In this document: positions 10,057-19,066 of the stretch, piece by piece
Numbering within the stretch: position 1 is the stretch's first letter
Layout of the letters: every line of letters begins with the position of its first letter
Origin: a candidate division TA06 bacterium B3_TA06
GTDB taxonomy: Bacteria; Hydrothermota; Tepidihabitantia; B3-TA06
NCBI GenBank assembly: GCA_005223075.1
Contig: NJBO01000013.1
Location: 1-63,422, forward strand
Length of the DNA stretch: 63,422 nt
Direction of reading: 5' to 3'
Translations under genes and position numbers: made by a program
The notes under the pieces: model-generated
Databases searched by the model: none
What the model saw: the letters and a program-made list of their open reading frames with translations, nothing else
What the model was told of the DNA's origin: nothing

Positions 10057-10701
10057 TACAAAAGAACCCTTCCTCCCAGGGATTGATGAGGCTTTTCCGG
10101 GGGGAAAAAAGGTGTACAAAAACTACCCGAAAGCTGGTCAGATGCTGGTCAAAAGTTGGTCAAAAGGTGGACATTTTGCGGGTCCGATGCCGAATAAGTG
10201 GGACAAAAGATGGACAAAGGCGCGACTGCGTCGCCATTGCAAATATCAAATTGCAAATTTTAAAATGCGATTGCTCCGCAAGCGTCGCCCTCCGGTGCAA
10301 AAGTCAAAGTGCAAAGTGTAAAATGGAAGGGTCAAGGGGTGACGCTCACAGCTGACAGCTCACAGCTGACGGCAGGGGACGCGACTTCGTCGCGAATGCA
10401 AATATCAAATTTACTCCGCAAGCGTCGTCCTTCGGACAAAATGCAAATTTCAAAATGATGGGGCGGGAAGCAGACGTCTGGGGTAAAAAAGTGGGACAAA
10501 TAACAGCTCACAGCGGACAGCTGACGGCAGAGGGCGCGACTGCGTCGCCATTGCAAATATCAAATTGCAAAATGCAAATTTTAAAATGCGAATAGCTCCG
10601 CAAGCGTCGCCCCTAAACTAAAATGTCATTGCGAGCGAACCCGGTGAGCGAAGCAATCTCGCCCCCTCACCGCCGCTTCGCGCCGTTGTGGGGACCCCAG
10701 G
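10057..10701. repeat. Repeat-rich spacer without genes
   Basis: About 640 bp with no credible gene. It holds two related copies of a GCGACTGCGTCGCCATTG-like block followed by runs of TTGCAAATATCAAATTGCAAA (near 10218-10280 and 10535-10610) and a weaker third at 10379-10450, the palindromic motif AGCAGACGTCTGGGGTA (10469-10485), several 'CAGCTGACAGCTCACAG' pieces, and a copy of the TCATTGCGAGCG...GAGCGAAGCAATC repeat (10624-10660). These look like dispersed intergenic repeats rather than decayed genes. Confidence 0.6.
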
Positions 10702-12240
10702 CTATCTCACAAGAACGACCTTGAGCGCAGGTGCTTGAGAGTCTTGCGGCACTATGAAGTAAACACCAGGGCTGTGATTTTCTCCCCAGGTCAAAGTTCC
10801 GTTTTGAGCCGGGGATTCTATCTCGTCAACCTTGCGGCCCGAGGCGTCGAAGATTGAAGCTCGAAAGCCATCGGGGCTATCTTGATATCGCAGCACTATT
10901 TGAGAACCGATGGAGGTTATCACTTCCCAGTTGGGCGGCTTTTCAACAATCGGTGGCTCCGCTACCCCTATCCCCATGTCCCAGTCGGTGATCATTGCAA
11001 AGGCCTCGAAGATGGTGTCCGGGTTGGGGCGGGTATACACCCACACGATACGATCGTTGCAGCAGGCAACCGCAGGAGGCTGAGTGTGGCCCCAACAGTT
11101 CACGGTATCCGCTCCCCAGGGCGGGGTGTACTCAAACAGGGTGGTGCGGCGTATCGGTTCGTTGTCCTGGATATATCCCAGTATCCCTCCACCATGATCC
11201 CAGGTACGCAGTTCTCCATCAGGATAGTCATAGCGGGTTCTTATGTGAGTGTAGGCAAAGCTGTCGTTAGGGGCAACGGCCGTGGAATACCAGCCTCTTG
11301 AACCGCCATGTGCACCCCACAAGGTATCTTGCCATATCAGCCCGCGTATGGGATGGCGCGTCAGGCCACGATCACTGAACACCCGACCTACAATAAGCGG
11401 ATAACAACTCGGATCTTTCCAGAACATCACGAAGCGGTCGTTATCCAGCCAGTAGGACTCAACCCGGTGGCCCCTAGAGCTATCCTCGTTCACCAGATGC
11501 CCCATCGGCTCCCAGGGTAGGATAGATTCATCCTCGGCGTCAAACACCTGAAACCTGGGATAAGATATTGCATTCGGAGGAAGGCGAAGCTCATGCCAGG
11601 TTACCACCAGGTCGCCTGCATCATTCAGCGCCACACCAGGATAGTTTAAATTGGCATCATCAGGGAGATCGCCGTGAACCCTGAATGGATCACCCTGCGG
11701 ACCGCCCTGGAAAGAATAACGTCTTGCGTAAATCGTATCACCATCCCAGACTATAGCAAACTCGGCCTGGTCGTTGAGACTCACCGCAACCGCTCTGTTG
11801 GAGCTGGGAACATATCCCTGATAGCCTGTCTGAGGAGAACCCAGGGGATTGCCGCTCGTGTCAAAAAGCTGTAAGCGTAAAAACGCCTCATCAGGATTCG
11901 GATAAGGATGCTCTGTCCAGAGCAGGACGGTATTTCCTGCTGAATCCATGTCAAGATGGGAACCGCCTATCCGGTGGGTGTCCGCAACCTTGGTTATCTT
12001 GTAGGCGTCGGTTAAAGGGCTGCCGTCCGGGTCAAAGAAACGCACGAAAAGCTCTAGCTCATCGAAGGGGGGGTAATCAACCAGCAGGTGGTCTACCCAT
12101 GCTACGGCAAACCGCCCGTCAGATGCCATTGCTGTGCGCAGGCACCTCTGATCATGGCCTGGCTCAGCCTCGGCGATGCGAAAGGGCCCTACGAGTATAT
12201 CACCCCACAGGGTTAAAGCTAAGAGGCTTATATTAAGCAT
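10702..12240 (-). CDS. Secreted protein with Por-type C-terminal sorting tail
   Basis: A 512-residue exported protein. The ATG at 12240 is chosen because a strong Shine-Dalgarno (AAAGGAGG) lies 6 nt upstream and a consensus promoter precedes it; the longer open frame upstream would cross that promoter. A short hydrophobic N-terminus (MLNISLLALTLWG) is followed by beta-rich, Trp/Asp-rich repeats of the kind seen in beta-propellers. The last ~70 residues (FRASIFDASGRKVDEI...SPGVYFIV...KVVLVR) have the shape of a type IX secretion C-terminal domain. No T9SS machinery genes are in this window. Function unknown. Confidence 0.8.
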   Translation of the reverse strand: MLNISLLALTLWGDILVGPFRIAEAEPGHDQRCLRTAMASDGRFAVAWVDHLLVDYPPFDELELFVRFFDPDGSPLTDAYKITKVADTHRIGGSHLDMDSAGNTVLLWTEHPYPNPDEAFLRLQLFDTSGNPLGSPQTGYQGYVPSSNRAVAVSLNDQAEFAIVWDGDTIYARRYSFQGGPQGDPFRVHGDLPDDANLNYPGVALNDAGDLVVTWHELRLPPNAISYPRFQVFDAEDESILPWEPMGHLVNEDSSRGHRVESYWLDNDRFVMFWKDPSCYPLIVGRVFSDRGLTRHPIRGLIWQDTLWGAHGGSRGWYSTAVAPNDSFAYTHIRTRYDYPDGELRTWDHGGGILGYIQDNEPIRRTTLFEYTPPWGADTVNCWGHTQPPAVACCNDRIVWVYTRPNPDTIFEAFAMITDWDMGIGVAEPPIVEKPPNWEVITSIGSQIVLRYQDSPDGFRASIFDASGRKVDEIESPAQNGTLTWGENHSPGVYFIVPQDSQAPALKVVLVR

Positions 12241-12259
12241 TACTGCCTCCTTTCGTCTC

Positions 12260-12288
12260 AGTATAAGCCAATTCTCCGGCAATGTCAA
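12260..12288 (-). promoter_or_regulatory. Promoter of the secreted-protein gene
   Basis: Minus strand: TTGACA at 12283-12288, 17-nt spacer, TATACT at 12260-12265, then a short leader carrying AAAGGAGG before the ATG at 12240. This is a leadered unit, in contrast to clpC. Confidence 0.75.
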
Positions 12289-12379
12289 ACTGTTTAGGGT
12301 TGGTCAGATCAAATAGTATCAGAATTTTAACGATAGGCGCCGCCGTTTTATGGGTATATGTACTGGCGGTTAAGGATTC

Positions 12380-13636
12380 TTACCGCGCCTTGCGTTTGGC
12401 GGCGGGCTTGCGAAAGCGCGGGACCTTACCCTTGGTTATTACCTCTTCGCCTATGGTGCACTCCACGTATCCTTTCTTCTTGCGATCGGGCAGCTCGAAC
12501 ATGATGTCGAGCATGGTCTGCTCCATGATCGAGCGCAGACCCCTGGCACCTGAGCCGCGTTCGTTTGCCCGCTGCGCAACCGCCTCGAGCGCCGCGTCTG
12601 AAAAGCGCAGCTTTATGCCCTCCATGTCGAAGTAGTGCTGGTATTGATTCAGTATAGCGTTGCGCGGTTCGGTCAGGATGCGCACCAGGGCGGCTTCGTC
12701 AAGGGATGTCAAGGATACGACAACCGGGATGCGCCCCACAAGCTCAGGGATAAGTCCATAGTGAACCAGATCCTCAGGCTCAACACGGGCAAGTATCTCA
12801 TCGTCTGAGAGGTCCTCCACCCTGTCGCGTTGGATACCGAATCCTATCGCGGTCTTGCGAAGCCTGGAGCGGATGATTGGCACCAGGCCGTCGAACATCC
12901 CTCCGAAGACGAAAAGGATACCGCGGGTGTCCACCGGTATGAACTGCTGCTCCGGATGCTTGCGCCCACCGCGCGGCGGCACGTTGGCCACGGTTCCTTC
13001 GATGATTTTGAGAAGCGCCTGCTGCACCCCTTCGCCCGAGACGTCGCGGGTGATCGAGGGCGAGTCAGAGCGCCGTCCCAGCTTGTCTATCTCATCAAGA
13101 TATATGATACCAGTCTGCGCTCGTTCCAGATCGTAGTTGGCGGCCTGCAGAAGTCTGAGTATGATATTCTCAACGTCTTCCCCAACGTAACCCGCCTCGG
13201 TAAGTGGGGTTGCATCGGAGATCGAGAACGGGACGTTCAGGTATCGCGCCATGGTCTGAGCAAGCAGGGTCTTGCCAACCCCGGTAGGACCGATGAGTAG
13301 TATGTTTGCCTTCTCGATCTCAACACCCTTGCGTCGGGTTATCAACCGCTTGTAGTGATTGTATACGGCGACCGAGAGCACCTTCTTTGCTCGCCCCTGG
13401 GCTATTACGTACTTGTCGAGATGCGCCTTGAACTCGGCGGGCGTGGGTAGGCTGGTAAGGGAAAACGTCTGCTCTGCCCGCTCCTCGTTATCTATGACAC
13501 CTGCAAACAGCTTAACGCATGAATCGCAGATGTAGCCCCGGCGTCCTGAGATCATACGCTTCACGACCTGCTTTGGCCGGCCGCAGAACGAGCAGACTAC
13601 CTCGTGACTAGCTCTTTTTTGATCCTTCTCGCTCAC
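12380..13636 (-). CDS. clpX: ATP-dependent Clp protease ATP-binding subunit ClpX
   Basis: A 418-residue AAA+ unfoldase that feeds substrates to ClpP. It has the N-terminal zinc-binding domain (CSFC...CDSC), Walker A GPTGVGKT, Walker [10 protein letters not shown] and sensor/arginine-finger segments typical of ClpX ([15 protein letters not shown]). The ClpP-docking tripeptide appears as IGF in TAIGFGIQ. Its start overlaps the clpP 3' end by 29 bp, completing the order tig-clpP-clpX common in bacteria. A basic C-terminal tail (KPAAKRKAR) is extra. Confidence 0.97.
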   Translation of the reverse strand: MSEKDQKRASHEVVCSFCGRPKQVVKRMISGRRGYICDSCVKLFAGVIDNEERAEQTFSLTSLPTPAEFKAHLDKYVIAQGRAKKVLSVAVYNHYKRLITRRKGVEIEKANILLIGPTGVGKTLLAQTMARYLNVPFSISDATPLTEAGYVGEDVENIILRLLQAANYDLERAQTGIIYLDEIDKLGRRSDSPSITRDVSGEGVQQALLKIIEGTVANVPPRGGRKHPEQQFIPVDTRGILFVFGGMFDGLVPIIRSRLRKTAIGFGIQRDRVEDLSDDEILARVEPEDLVHYGLIPELVGRIPVVVSLTSLDEAALVRILTEPRNAILNQYQHYFDMEGIKLRFSDAALEAVAQRANERGSGARGLRSIMEQTMLDIMFELPDRKKKGYVECTIGEEVITKGKVPRFRKPAAKRKAR

Positions 13637-14216
13637 GGGTAGGTTCCAGTATCTCGTCTATCAAGCCATAGGCCTTTGCCTCATCCGGGCTCATGAAGTA
13701 ATCGCGATCGGAGTCTTGCTTGATCCTCTCCATATCCTGACCGGTAGTTTCGGCAAGTATCTCGTTAAGCTTCTTGCGCCACTTCAGGAGCTCCTTTGCG
13801 TGTATCTCCACGTCTGCGGCCACCCCTGAAAGCCCTGAGATGGAGGGCTGGTGCAGCATTATGCGCGAGTTGGGCAAGGCGTAGCGCTTGCCTTTCTTGC
13901 CTGCGGCGAGAAGCACCGCCGAGATGGAAGCGGCCATCCCAACACAGGTGGTCACGATGTTTGATTTGATGTAGAGCATGGTGTCGTAGACGGCAAATCC
14001 TGAGGTAACGATACCGCCCGGCGAGTTGATGTAGAGGTTGATGTCCTTCTGGGAGTTCTCGGCATCCAGGAATAAAAGCTGGGCGATAACCAGGTTGGCG
14101 ACGTTATCGTCCACCGGCGAGCCCAGGAAGATGATGCGGTCCTTAAGCAGCCGCGAGTAGATGTCGTAGGCCCGCTCACCGCGGCCCGTTTGTTCAATGA
14201 CTATCGGGATATACAA
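13608..14216 (-). CDS. clpP: ATP-dependent Clp protease proteolytic subunit ClpP
   Basis: A 202-residue serine protease of the ClpP family, forming the tetradecameric chamber that ClpX serves. The N-terminal [20 protein letters not shown] is canonical. The catalytic triad can be placed: Ser in GMAASISA, His in MLHQPS, Asp in DRDYFMS. The usual GQAAS is GMAAS here, a conservative change. The start overlaps the tig 3' end by 23 bp, and its own 3' end overlaps clpX. Confidence 0.97.
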   Translation of the reverse strand: MYIPIVIEQTGRGERAYDIYSRLLKDRIIFLGSPVDDNVANLVIAQLLFLDAENSQKDINLYINSPGGIVTSGFAVYDTMLYIKSNIVTTCVGMAASISAVLLAAGKKGKRYALPNSRIMLHQPSISGLSGVAADVEIHAKELLKWRKKLNEILAETTGQDMERIKQDSDRDYFMSPDEAKAYGLIDEILEPTREREGSKKS

Positions 14217-15426
14217 TTAAACCTCCTTCTGCTGCTTGCTGTAGGAGAAAATCTATAATCTTGCGTCTGCGCGCTTCGTTCATTGCTACCTCACGCCTCC
14301 AGATGGCCTGCGCCTGGGGCAAGGGAATCCCCATCCGCTCGGCGCGTTCGGCAAACCAGGCTTCAAGCTCCTCATCGGATACGCTGATCTTCTCCTTTTC
14401 AGCGATCGTCTCAATGATGATATCGAGTTTGACGTGTTCTGCCGCCTTAGGCTCGACCTCTTGACGTGCCTCGGGTGTGTCCGGGATGCGAAGGCGTACC
14501 AGTAAGTAACGAATGCGCTCTTCGACCAGCGATGGTGGAGGATCAAACGGATGCAACTCCAGAAGCTGGGCAAATATCTGATCCTCGCGCCGCTCCTGCA
14601 TTATCCGTTCGGCTTCCTCGGTTGCGTCGGAGGCCAGTTTGGAACGCATCGCTTGAAGCGTCTCGAAACCCGTCTCCTTTGCGAACTCGTCCGAGAGTTC
14701 AGGCAGGCGGCGTTCCTTGATCTCGTGGATAAAGAACTTGAAGGTGGCCTCGCGTCCGGCAAGCTCACCCGCGTCGTCAGGATACCTTACCACGGCCTCC
14801 GCGATCTCATGCACCTTCTTGCCCACCAAGGCGGCGTTTATCTGGGGGAGGTTCTCCCGGTCGCCTATCTTCACAAGCACCCCGGTCTGTTTGTCCTGTT
14901 TCTTTCCGTCGCGGTAGACCGAGTAGTCGCAGCGAACGTAGTCGCCTTCCCTTGTTTCGCGATCCACCGGCTCGAACCGGGCCGAACGCTCACGCATGGT
15001 CTCCAGATGCCTTTCTACCAGCTCATCCCCGGAGGGTTTTGTGACAGGTTCCAGCTTAAGTTTGCGGTATCCACGCACCTCGATTTCAGGCATCACCTCG
15101 GCCTCGACCTCAAAGCGGAGCTCGTCTTGCTCTATGAAGTTCCAATGCGTCAGACGTCCCTGGGAAAGCGGACGGATGCGTTTATCCTCCAGCGCCTCGC
15201 GATACGCCCTTGATGCGAACTCCTCAACAAGCTCGGCCTTGACGTCTTCGGCATAGCGGGCCGCCACCATGGACACGGGCGCCTTTCCAGGCCGGAACCC
15301 AGGGAGCTTTACCCCGCGAGTGAACCGGCGCAAGAGCTTCTCGCGCTCTTTGCGAACCTCATCAGGCTCAACCTTGCCCTCGATAGCAAGAAGCCAATCC
15401 GTCTTGTGAACCACGTTGGTTTCCAC
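14194..15426 (-). CDS. tig: Trigger factor (ribosome-associated chaperone and prolyl isomerase)
   Basis: A 410-residue trigger factor. The N-terminal ribosome-binding domain carries the signature loop GFRPGKAP (the G-F-R-x-G-x-x-P motif), followed by an FKBP-like domain (about 150-235) and the helical C-terminal chaperone domain. It starts with GTG at 15426, preceded by AAAGGAAAG. A tRNA-Leu gene ends only 34 nt upstream on the same strand, so tig, clpP and clpX may share the tRNA promoter. Confidence 0.95.
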   Translation of the reverse strand: METNVVHKTDWLLAIEGKVEPDEVRKEREKLLRRFTRGVKLPGFRPGKAPVSMVAARYAEDVKAELVEEFASRAYREALEDKRIRPLSQGRLTHWNFIEQDELRFEVEAEVMPEIEVRGYRKLKLEPVTKPSGDELVERHLETMRERSARFEPVDRETREGDYVRCDYSVYRDGKKQDKQTGVLVKIGDRENLPQINAALVGKKVHEIAEAVVRYPDDAGELAGREATFKFFIHEIKERRLPELSDEFAKETGFETLQAMRSKLASDATEEAERIMQERREDQIFAQLLELHPFDPPPSLVEERIRYLLVRLRIPDTPEARQEVEPKAAEHVKLDIIIETIAEKEKISVSDEELEAWFAERAERMGIPLPQAQAIWRREVAMNEARRRKIIDFLLQQAAEGGLIVYPDSH

Positions 15427-15459
15427 TTACTTCTTTCCTTTCATTATAAAGTATACCTA

Positions 15460-15541
15460 TGCGAGGAGGGGGAGTTGAACCCCCACGGGTTACCCCACTG
15501 GATCCTAAATCCAGCGCGTCTGCCTGTTCCGCCATCCTCGC
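15460..15541 (-). tRNA. tRNA-Leu (anticodon TAG)
   Basis: An 82-nt class II tRNA on the minus strand: acceptor GCGAGGA pairs with TCCTCGC, discriminator A, anticodon loop centred on TAG, a long variable arm (TGGGGTAACCCGTG) and a T arm with GGGGGTTCAACTCCCCC. CCA is not encoded. A perfect promoter lies just upstream and tig follows after 34 nt. Confidence 0.95.
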
Positions 15542-15552
15542 TTAATGATTTA

Positions 15553-15580
15553 ATTATAGGTGTGGCCAGGTGGGTGTCAA
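15553..15580 (-). promoter_or_regulatory. Promoter of tRNA-Leu (and probably tig-clpP-clpX)
   Basis: Minus strand: TTGACA at 15575-15580, 16-nt spacer, TATAAT at 15553-15558, ending 11 nt before the tRNA 5' end. Both boxes match the consensus exactly. Confidence 0.85.
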
Positions 15581-15631
15581 CCACGCGCCAATAATCAGAG
15601 TTAAGGATAACGAACTAGTTGAAGAGTTACA

Positions 15632-15895
15632 TTGAAACCTGACGAGCTTGACTTCCGTCGAGTGGCATGGTTGGTTCAGCTTTTCTCGTTGGAGCCATCA
15701 GCGCATCGCAGTGCTCGTGAGTTGGGAATGAACTACCGAACAGTTTACCATTTCTTTGATCGTATCCGCAGAGCTATAGCCGCAGATAATTGTAGGGATT
15801 GGCTTAGCGTCATTGCGAGCGGGAGCGAAGCAATCCCATATGTGGCACAGGACGGATGCGCCAGCAGACGTCTGGGGTATTTGTTCGTGGGGTGA
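15632..15895 (+). pseudogene. IS1595-like transposase, N-terminal remnant
   Basis: The first ~57 codons read like the helix-turn-helix start of an IS1595-family transposase (ARELGMNYRTVYHFFDRIRRAI). The reading frame then runs directly into a copy of the dispersed repeat TCATTGCGAGCG...GAGCGAAGCAATC (about 15808-15840) and the motif AGCAGACGTCTGGGGTA (15863-15879). The catalytic DDE part is absent, so this is a broken copy. No terminal inverted repeats are visible. Confidence 0.6.
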
Positions 15896-15934
15896 TTTAA
15901 AGGAAGAAAGTCAAGGAGATTGGGAGAGAAACAT

Positions 15935-17554
15935 TTAAGGAATACTAGCGGGACTGTATTCTATACGGCGTGGTTCTAAGGGAATCTTTGTTGGAACTTC
16001 GACTTTACTCTCATCTAGCTTTACCGTAAAAGTAAGGAAAGAAGCTTCAGTTATTGGCAAAACCATTGCTAAAAGCAAGAGAACGGCCAAAAGGACAAAT
16101 AGCCCCAGTAGGCCAAAAAAGAGCCACTTTAAACCTCTGAGTTTAATGGCCCCAATTATACATCCAAATGATAAGACAACCATGATAGGGATTACCCACC
16201 ATTTTGATTCCAGTGATTTTTTAGATAAATTTCGATATTTCGGAATATCTTCAAGAAGTTCTTCGGCAAGAGGATACTCCCTACCCCTCAATTCAAAAGC
16301 AGCATTGGTATATCTTTCAGCTTCACTCCACTTACATTTCAAGAAATAAGCATAGCCTAAGTTATAACGAGCACTGGCATCTTCTGGATTTAATACCAGT
16401 ACATATTCAAAGCGCTCAATGGCTTTGTTGAGTCTACGTTTATTTAGATAAACACACCCAAGCAAAAAACTCGCTCCGGATTCCAGATGCTTAGTCTCCG
16501 TATCAACAAAAATACCTTCATGTTGTTCAAGTAAATCAAATACTCTTTCGGATTTCTCTTGTGCTTGTTCTAAATCACCAAGTCTGAGTTTTGCAAATCC
16601 ATTTACAACAGATAATATAGCTAAATTCCCAATAACAATATTCCTATTAAGTGTATCCGTTTTGAACTCATCTCTATTTTCAAAGGCCTTATAGGCTTCC
16701 TTTTCTGCTTCATTAAAATTTCCTTTAAGAAATAAGACATAAGCCAAATTGCTACGAGCGTAGGGATGCATCGAATTAACATCAATCGCTGTACGAAACG
16801 CCCTCTCTGCTCCATCAAAATTCTTTTTCTCTAATAAAACCACACCAAGATTAGAATGAATGGACGCACTTTTGGGGTTACAAGTTATTGCTCGTCTGTA
16901 CAGTAATTCAGCACTATCCAGTTCACCTCTCCATTTAAGAAGCAAACCCAAAGCGTTATAGGCTTCGTAACATCCAGAGTCTAGATCTATTGCCAATCTA
17001 TATCTAATCTCAGCACTGTCCAAGTGGTTCTTATCTTGCATTATACATCCAAGACTATACTGTGCAGGTGCATAATTAGGTTTGGCTTCTATTGATTTTC
17101 GGTACATCAATTCTGCGGAATCGGGTTTGTTCTCTTTTTCTAACAGGATGCCTAAGTTGCAGTATGCCTCATAGTTAGTGAGGTCAAACTTTATTGCCTT
17201 AAGGTATTCAATCTTCGCACTGTCAAGTTTATGTTGCCATCTCAACAACAAACCCAAAGAGTTATGGGCTAAAGAATGTGTCGAGTCTAAAGCTATAGTC
17301 CTTCGAAACTCAATCTCGGCTTCTTTGAGTTTACCTTGTTCCTTCAACACTCCCCCCAAATGATAGTGGTATAGAGCGCGATTTGGTTCAGCCTCTATCG
17401 CTGCTCTGAATTTCCTCTCAGCACCCTCTAAGTCTCCTGCTCTATACAAACTAACGCCTTCTCTATTAAACTGGTAGGCAATTTTACTGGGAGTTACTGC
17501 AAATAAAGAAATCGCAACAATCGCAAGGGACAAAAGCCCTCTTCTTAAACTCAT
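15935..17554 (-). CDS. TPR-repeat membrane protein
   Basis: A 539-residue protein with an N-terminal signal/anchor (LLSLAIVAISLFAV), about ten tetratricopeptide repeats between roughly residues 25 and 420 (recurring DSAE, YRRAI and NLG motifs), a transmembrane pair near 450-505, and a short outer C-terminal tail. TPRs are protein-interaction scaffolds; the partner is unknown. The ATG at 17554 is preferred over one seven codons upstream because it lies 6 nt after a -10 box (TATATT). The gene is much AT-richer than its neighbours, hinting at transfer. Confidence 0.85.
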   Translation of the reverse strand: MSLRRGLLSLAIVAISLFAVTPSKIAYQFNREGVSLYRAGDLEGAERKFRAAIEAEPNRALYHYHLGGVLKEQGKLKEAEIEFRRTIALDSTHSLAHNSLGLLLRWQHKLDSAKIEYLKAIKFDLTNYEAYCNLGILLEKENKPDSAELMYRKSIEAKPNYAPAQYSLGCIMQDKNHLDSAEIRYRLAIDLDSGCYEAYNALGLLLKWRGELDSAELLYRRAITCNPKSASIHSNLGVVLLEKKNFDGAERAFRTAIDVNSMHPYARSNLAYVLFLKGNFNEAEKEAYKAFENRDEFKTDTLNRNIVIGNLAILSVVNGFAKLRLGDLEQAQEKSERVFDLLEQHEGIFVDTETKHLESGASFLLGCVYLNKRRLNKAIERFEYVLVLNPEDASARYNLGYAYFLKCKWSEAERYTNAAFELRGREYPLAEELLEDIPKYRNLSKKSLESKWWVIPIMVVLSFGCIIGAIKLRGLKWLFFGLLGLFVLLAVLLLLAMVLPITEASFLTFTVKLDESKVEVPTKIPLEPRRIEYSPASIP

Positions 17555-17560
17555 ATCTAA

Positions 17561-17588
17561 AATATACACCAACAAATTAAGTTGTCAA
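17561..17588 (-). promoter_or_regulatory. Promoter of the TPR gene (leaderless type)
   Basis: Minus strand: TTGACA at 17583-17588, 16-nt spacer, TATATT at 17561-17566, then 6 nt to the ATG at 17554. It diverges from the lepB promoter about 60 bp away. Confidence 0.7.
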
Positions 17589-17644
17589 TAGCACTAACTT
17601 AACGTTCTTTCCCATCGGAGTATCATCCTGAAAGATGTAACCGC

Positions 17645-17672
17645 TTGACTTACCCACAACCCCATTTATAAT
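17645..17672 (+). promoter_or_regulatory. Promoter of lepB (leaderless type)
   Basis: TTGACT at 17645-17650, 16-nt spacer, TATAAT at 17667-17672, then 8 nt to the ATG at 17681; no Shine-Dalgarno site fits in between. Confidence 0.75.
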
Positions 17673-17680
17673 CACAGCTA

Positions 17681-18541
17681 ATGGCGAAGCGGAAGAAGAA
17701 GAGAATGAAGCACGTGCCAAAGCCTGAAGAGGTGCAGGCCCCACCGAAAAAGCGCAAACCCTTCGGGCGCAGGGTGTGGGAGTTCGTACGCTCGTGGGGG
17801 ACGGTGATCCTTGTCGTTCTGGCGATCCGGGCGTTCGTTATCGAGGCGTTCACCGTGCCCACCGGCTCGATGGAGACAACCATCCTGCCCGGCGACTTCC
17901 TTCTGGTAAACAAGTTCGTCTACGGATTCAAGGCGCCGTTCACCAATGCGGGAATCATCGGCGGCCGGATGCCCCGCCGCGGCGAGATTATCGTTTTCCG
18001 CTACCCGCGCGACCCACGCTGGCCCCAACCTGAGGGACGGTATGCCCGATTTTTCCCCAAGTGGTTTCCCCTGTTGCCGATCTTCTGGGACAAACAGCTA
18101 AAGAAGTTCCACTGGTACTCGCCGCGTAACTACGTGAAGCGCTGCGTGGGCCTGCCCGGGGATACGGTGGAGATCATCAACAAACGTGTTTACGTGAACG
18201 GCGAGCCATTCGACAATCCGCACGCGGTGCACATGGACCGCAGGCTGATCCCGCGCACGGTGGAGTACGAGGGCTTCAACGAGCGCTGGCAGAGCCTTGA
18301 GTTTGAGGGACACTACGAGGTGCGCGACAACTTCGGCCCGATCATCGTGCCCGAGGGCTACGTGTTCGGGATGGGCGACAACCGCGACTTCTCAGACGAC
18401 TGCCGCTACTGGGGACCGATACCTATCAGGTTCCTGAAAGGCTCGCCTGTGGTGATCTACTACTCCCTGGGCGAGGGCTCAAACATCCTTGAGCGCATCG
18501 TTCGCACCCAGTGGAAACGCATCGGCAGGGTGGTCAGATAA
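17681..18541 (+). CDS. lepB: Signal peptidase I
   Basis: A 286-residue membrane-bound type I signal peptidase that removes signal peptides from exported proteins. A basic N-terminus is followed by one transmembrane helix (VILVVLAIRAFVIEAF), the catalytic serine in PTGSMETT, the catalytic lysine in YVKRCVGLPGD, and the C-terminal box MGDNRDFSDDCRYWGP. The basic N-terminal run (AKRKKKRMKH) makes a cytoplasmic N-terminus likely. The mRNA appears leaderless. Confidence 0.96.
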   Translation: MAKRKKKRMKHVPKPEEVQAPPKKRKPFGRRVWEFVRSWGTVILVVLAIRAFVIEAFTVPTGSMETTILPGDFLLVNKFVYGFKAPFTNAGIIGGRMPRRGEIIVFRYPRDPRWPQPEGRYARFFPKWFPLLPIFWDKQLKKFHWYSPRNYVKRCVGLPGDTVEIINKRVYVNGEPFDNPHAVHMDRRLIPRTVEYEGFNERWQSLEFEGHYEVRDNFGPIIVPEGYVFGMGDNRDFSDDCRYWGPIPIRFLKGSPVVIYYSLGEGSNILERIVRTQWKRIGRVVR

Positions 18542-18548
18542 TCCTCGC

Positions 18549-18890
18549 TCAAATCTTTCTACCCACACTGAATCCCAGACCAAGATATTTGCCGATTCCA
18601 TGATAGGTGCGAGCCATGGGGGTGTAGACGATCGGTTTTGCTTTCTCAATGTCCGGATACCCGCTTTCGCCAAGCACCTCCTCGTCGGCCTTAACGTCGG
18701 CAATCTCGCCAACGAACTGCGTGTGCAGCCCAAGTTCAAAGGCGTGCAGCAGCTTGCATTCAAGCACCAACGGAAACTCCTTGACATACGGTGCGTCTAC
18801 CAGATCGCTTTTAACCGGCGTCAATCCGGTGGCTGCAAACTTATCCGTATCCCTGCCTGAGACGATGCCGAAGTAGTAGGGGCACGGCAT
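18549..18890 (-). pseudogene. Flavin reductase-like protein, N-terminus lost
   Basis: The 113 codons match the C-terminal part of flavoredoxin/flavin reductase-like proteins (YFGIVSGRDTDKFAATGLTP, LHTQFVGEIADVKADE, GIGKYLGLGFSVG). Family members are about 190 residues and bind FMN through the N-terminal half, which is missing. The break falls exactly at a perfect palindrome (18877-18904, GTAGGGGCACGGCATG and its complement), and the apparent start MPCPY is encoded by that palindrome. This is a gene truncated by a repeat element. Confidence 0.75.
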
Positions 18891-18904
18891 GCCGTGCCCC
18901 TACG
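18877..18904. repeat. Perfect palindrome of the GTAGGGGC type
   Basis: GTAGGGGCACGGCATG continues into its own reverse complement, giving a 28-bp perfect palindrome ending GTGCCCCTAC. A related element with the same GTAGGGGC ends occurs at 27623-27687. It marks the point where the flavin reductase gene is cut. Confidence 0.8.
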
Positions 18905-19033
18905 GATTAACCCCTGGGGGCTGAGTAGGAGTTAAAGACCTTTGGGATGCAAGGGCTACAACGGACTCGATGACCTCAACCCCCTCATACCTGGTAACGA
19001 TGTCTTGACCATGAACAGGAGCTATAAGGCGGG

Positions 19034-19061
19034 TTGACTGCGGGGAAGTCTTAATTAGACT
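19034..19061 (+). promoter_or_regulatory. Promoter of dgt (leaderless type)
   Basis: TTGACT at 19034-19039, 16-nt spacer, TAGACT at 19056-19061, then only 5 nt to the ATG at 19067. Confidence 0.65.
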
Positions 19062-19066
19062 ACTAC

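Noticed and set aside
10057-10701. Origin of replication (repeats, AT tracts)
   Set aside because: No DnaA-box cluster (TTATCCACA-like) and no dnaA/dnaN nearby; repeats match dispersed families elsewhere in the window.
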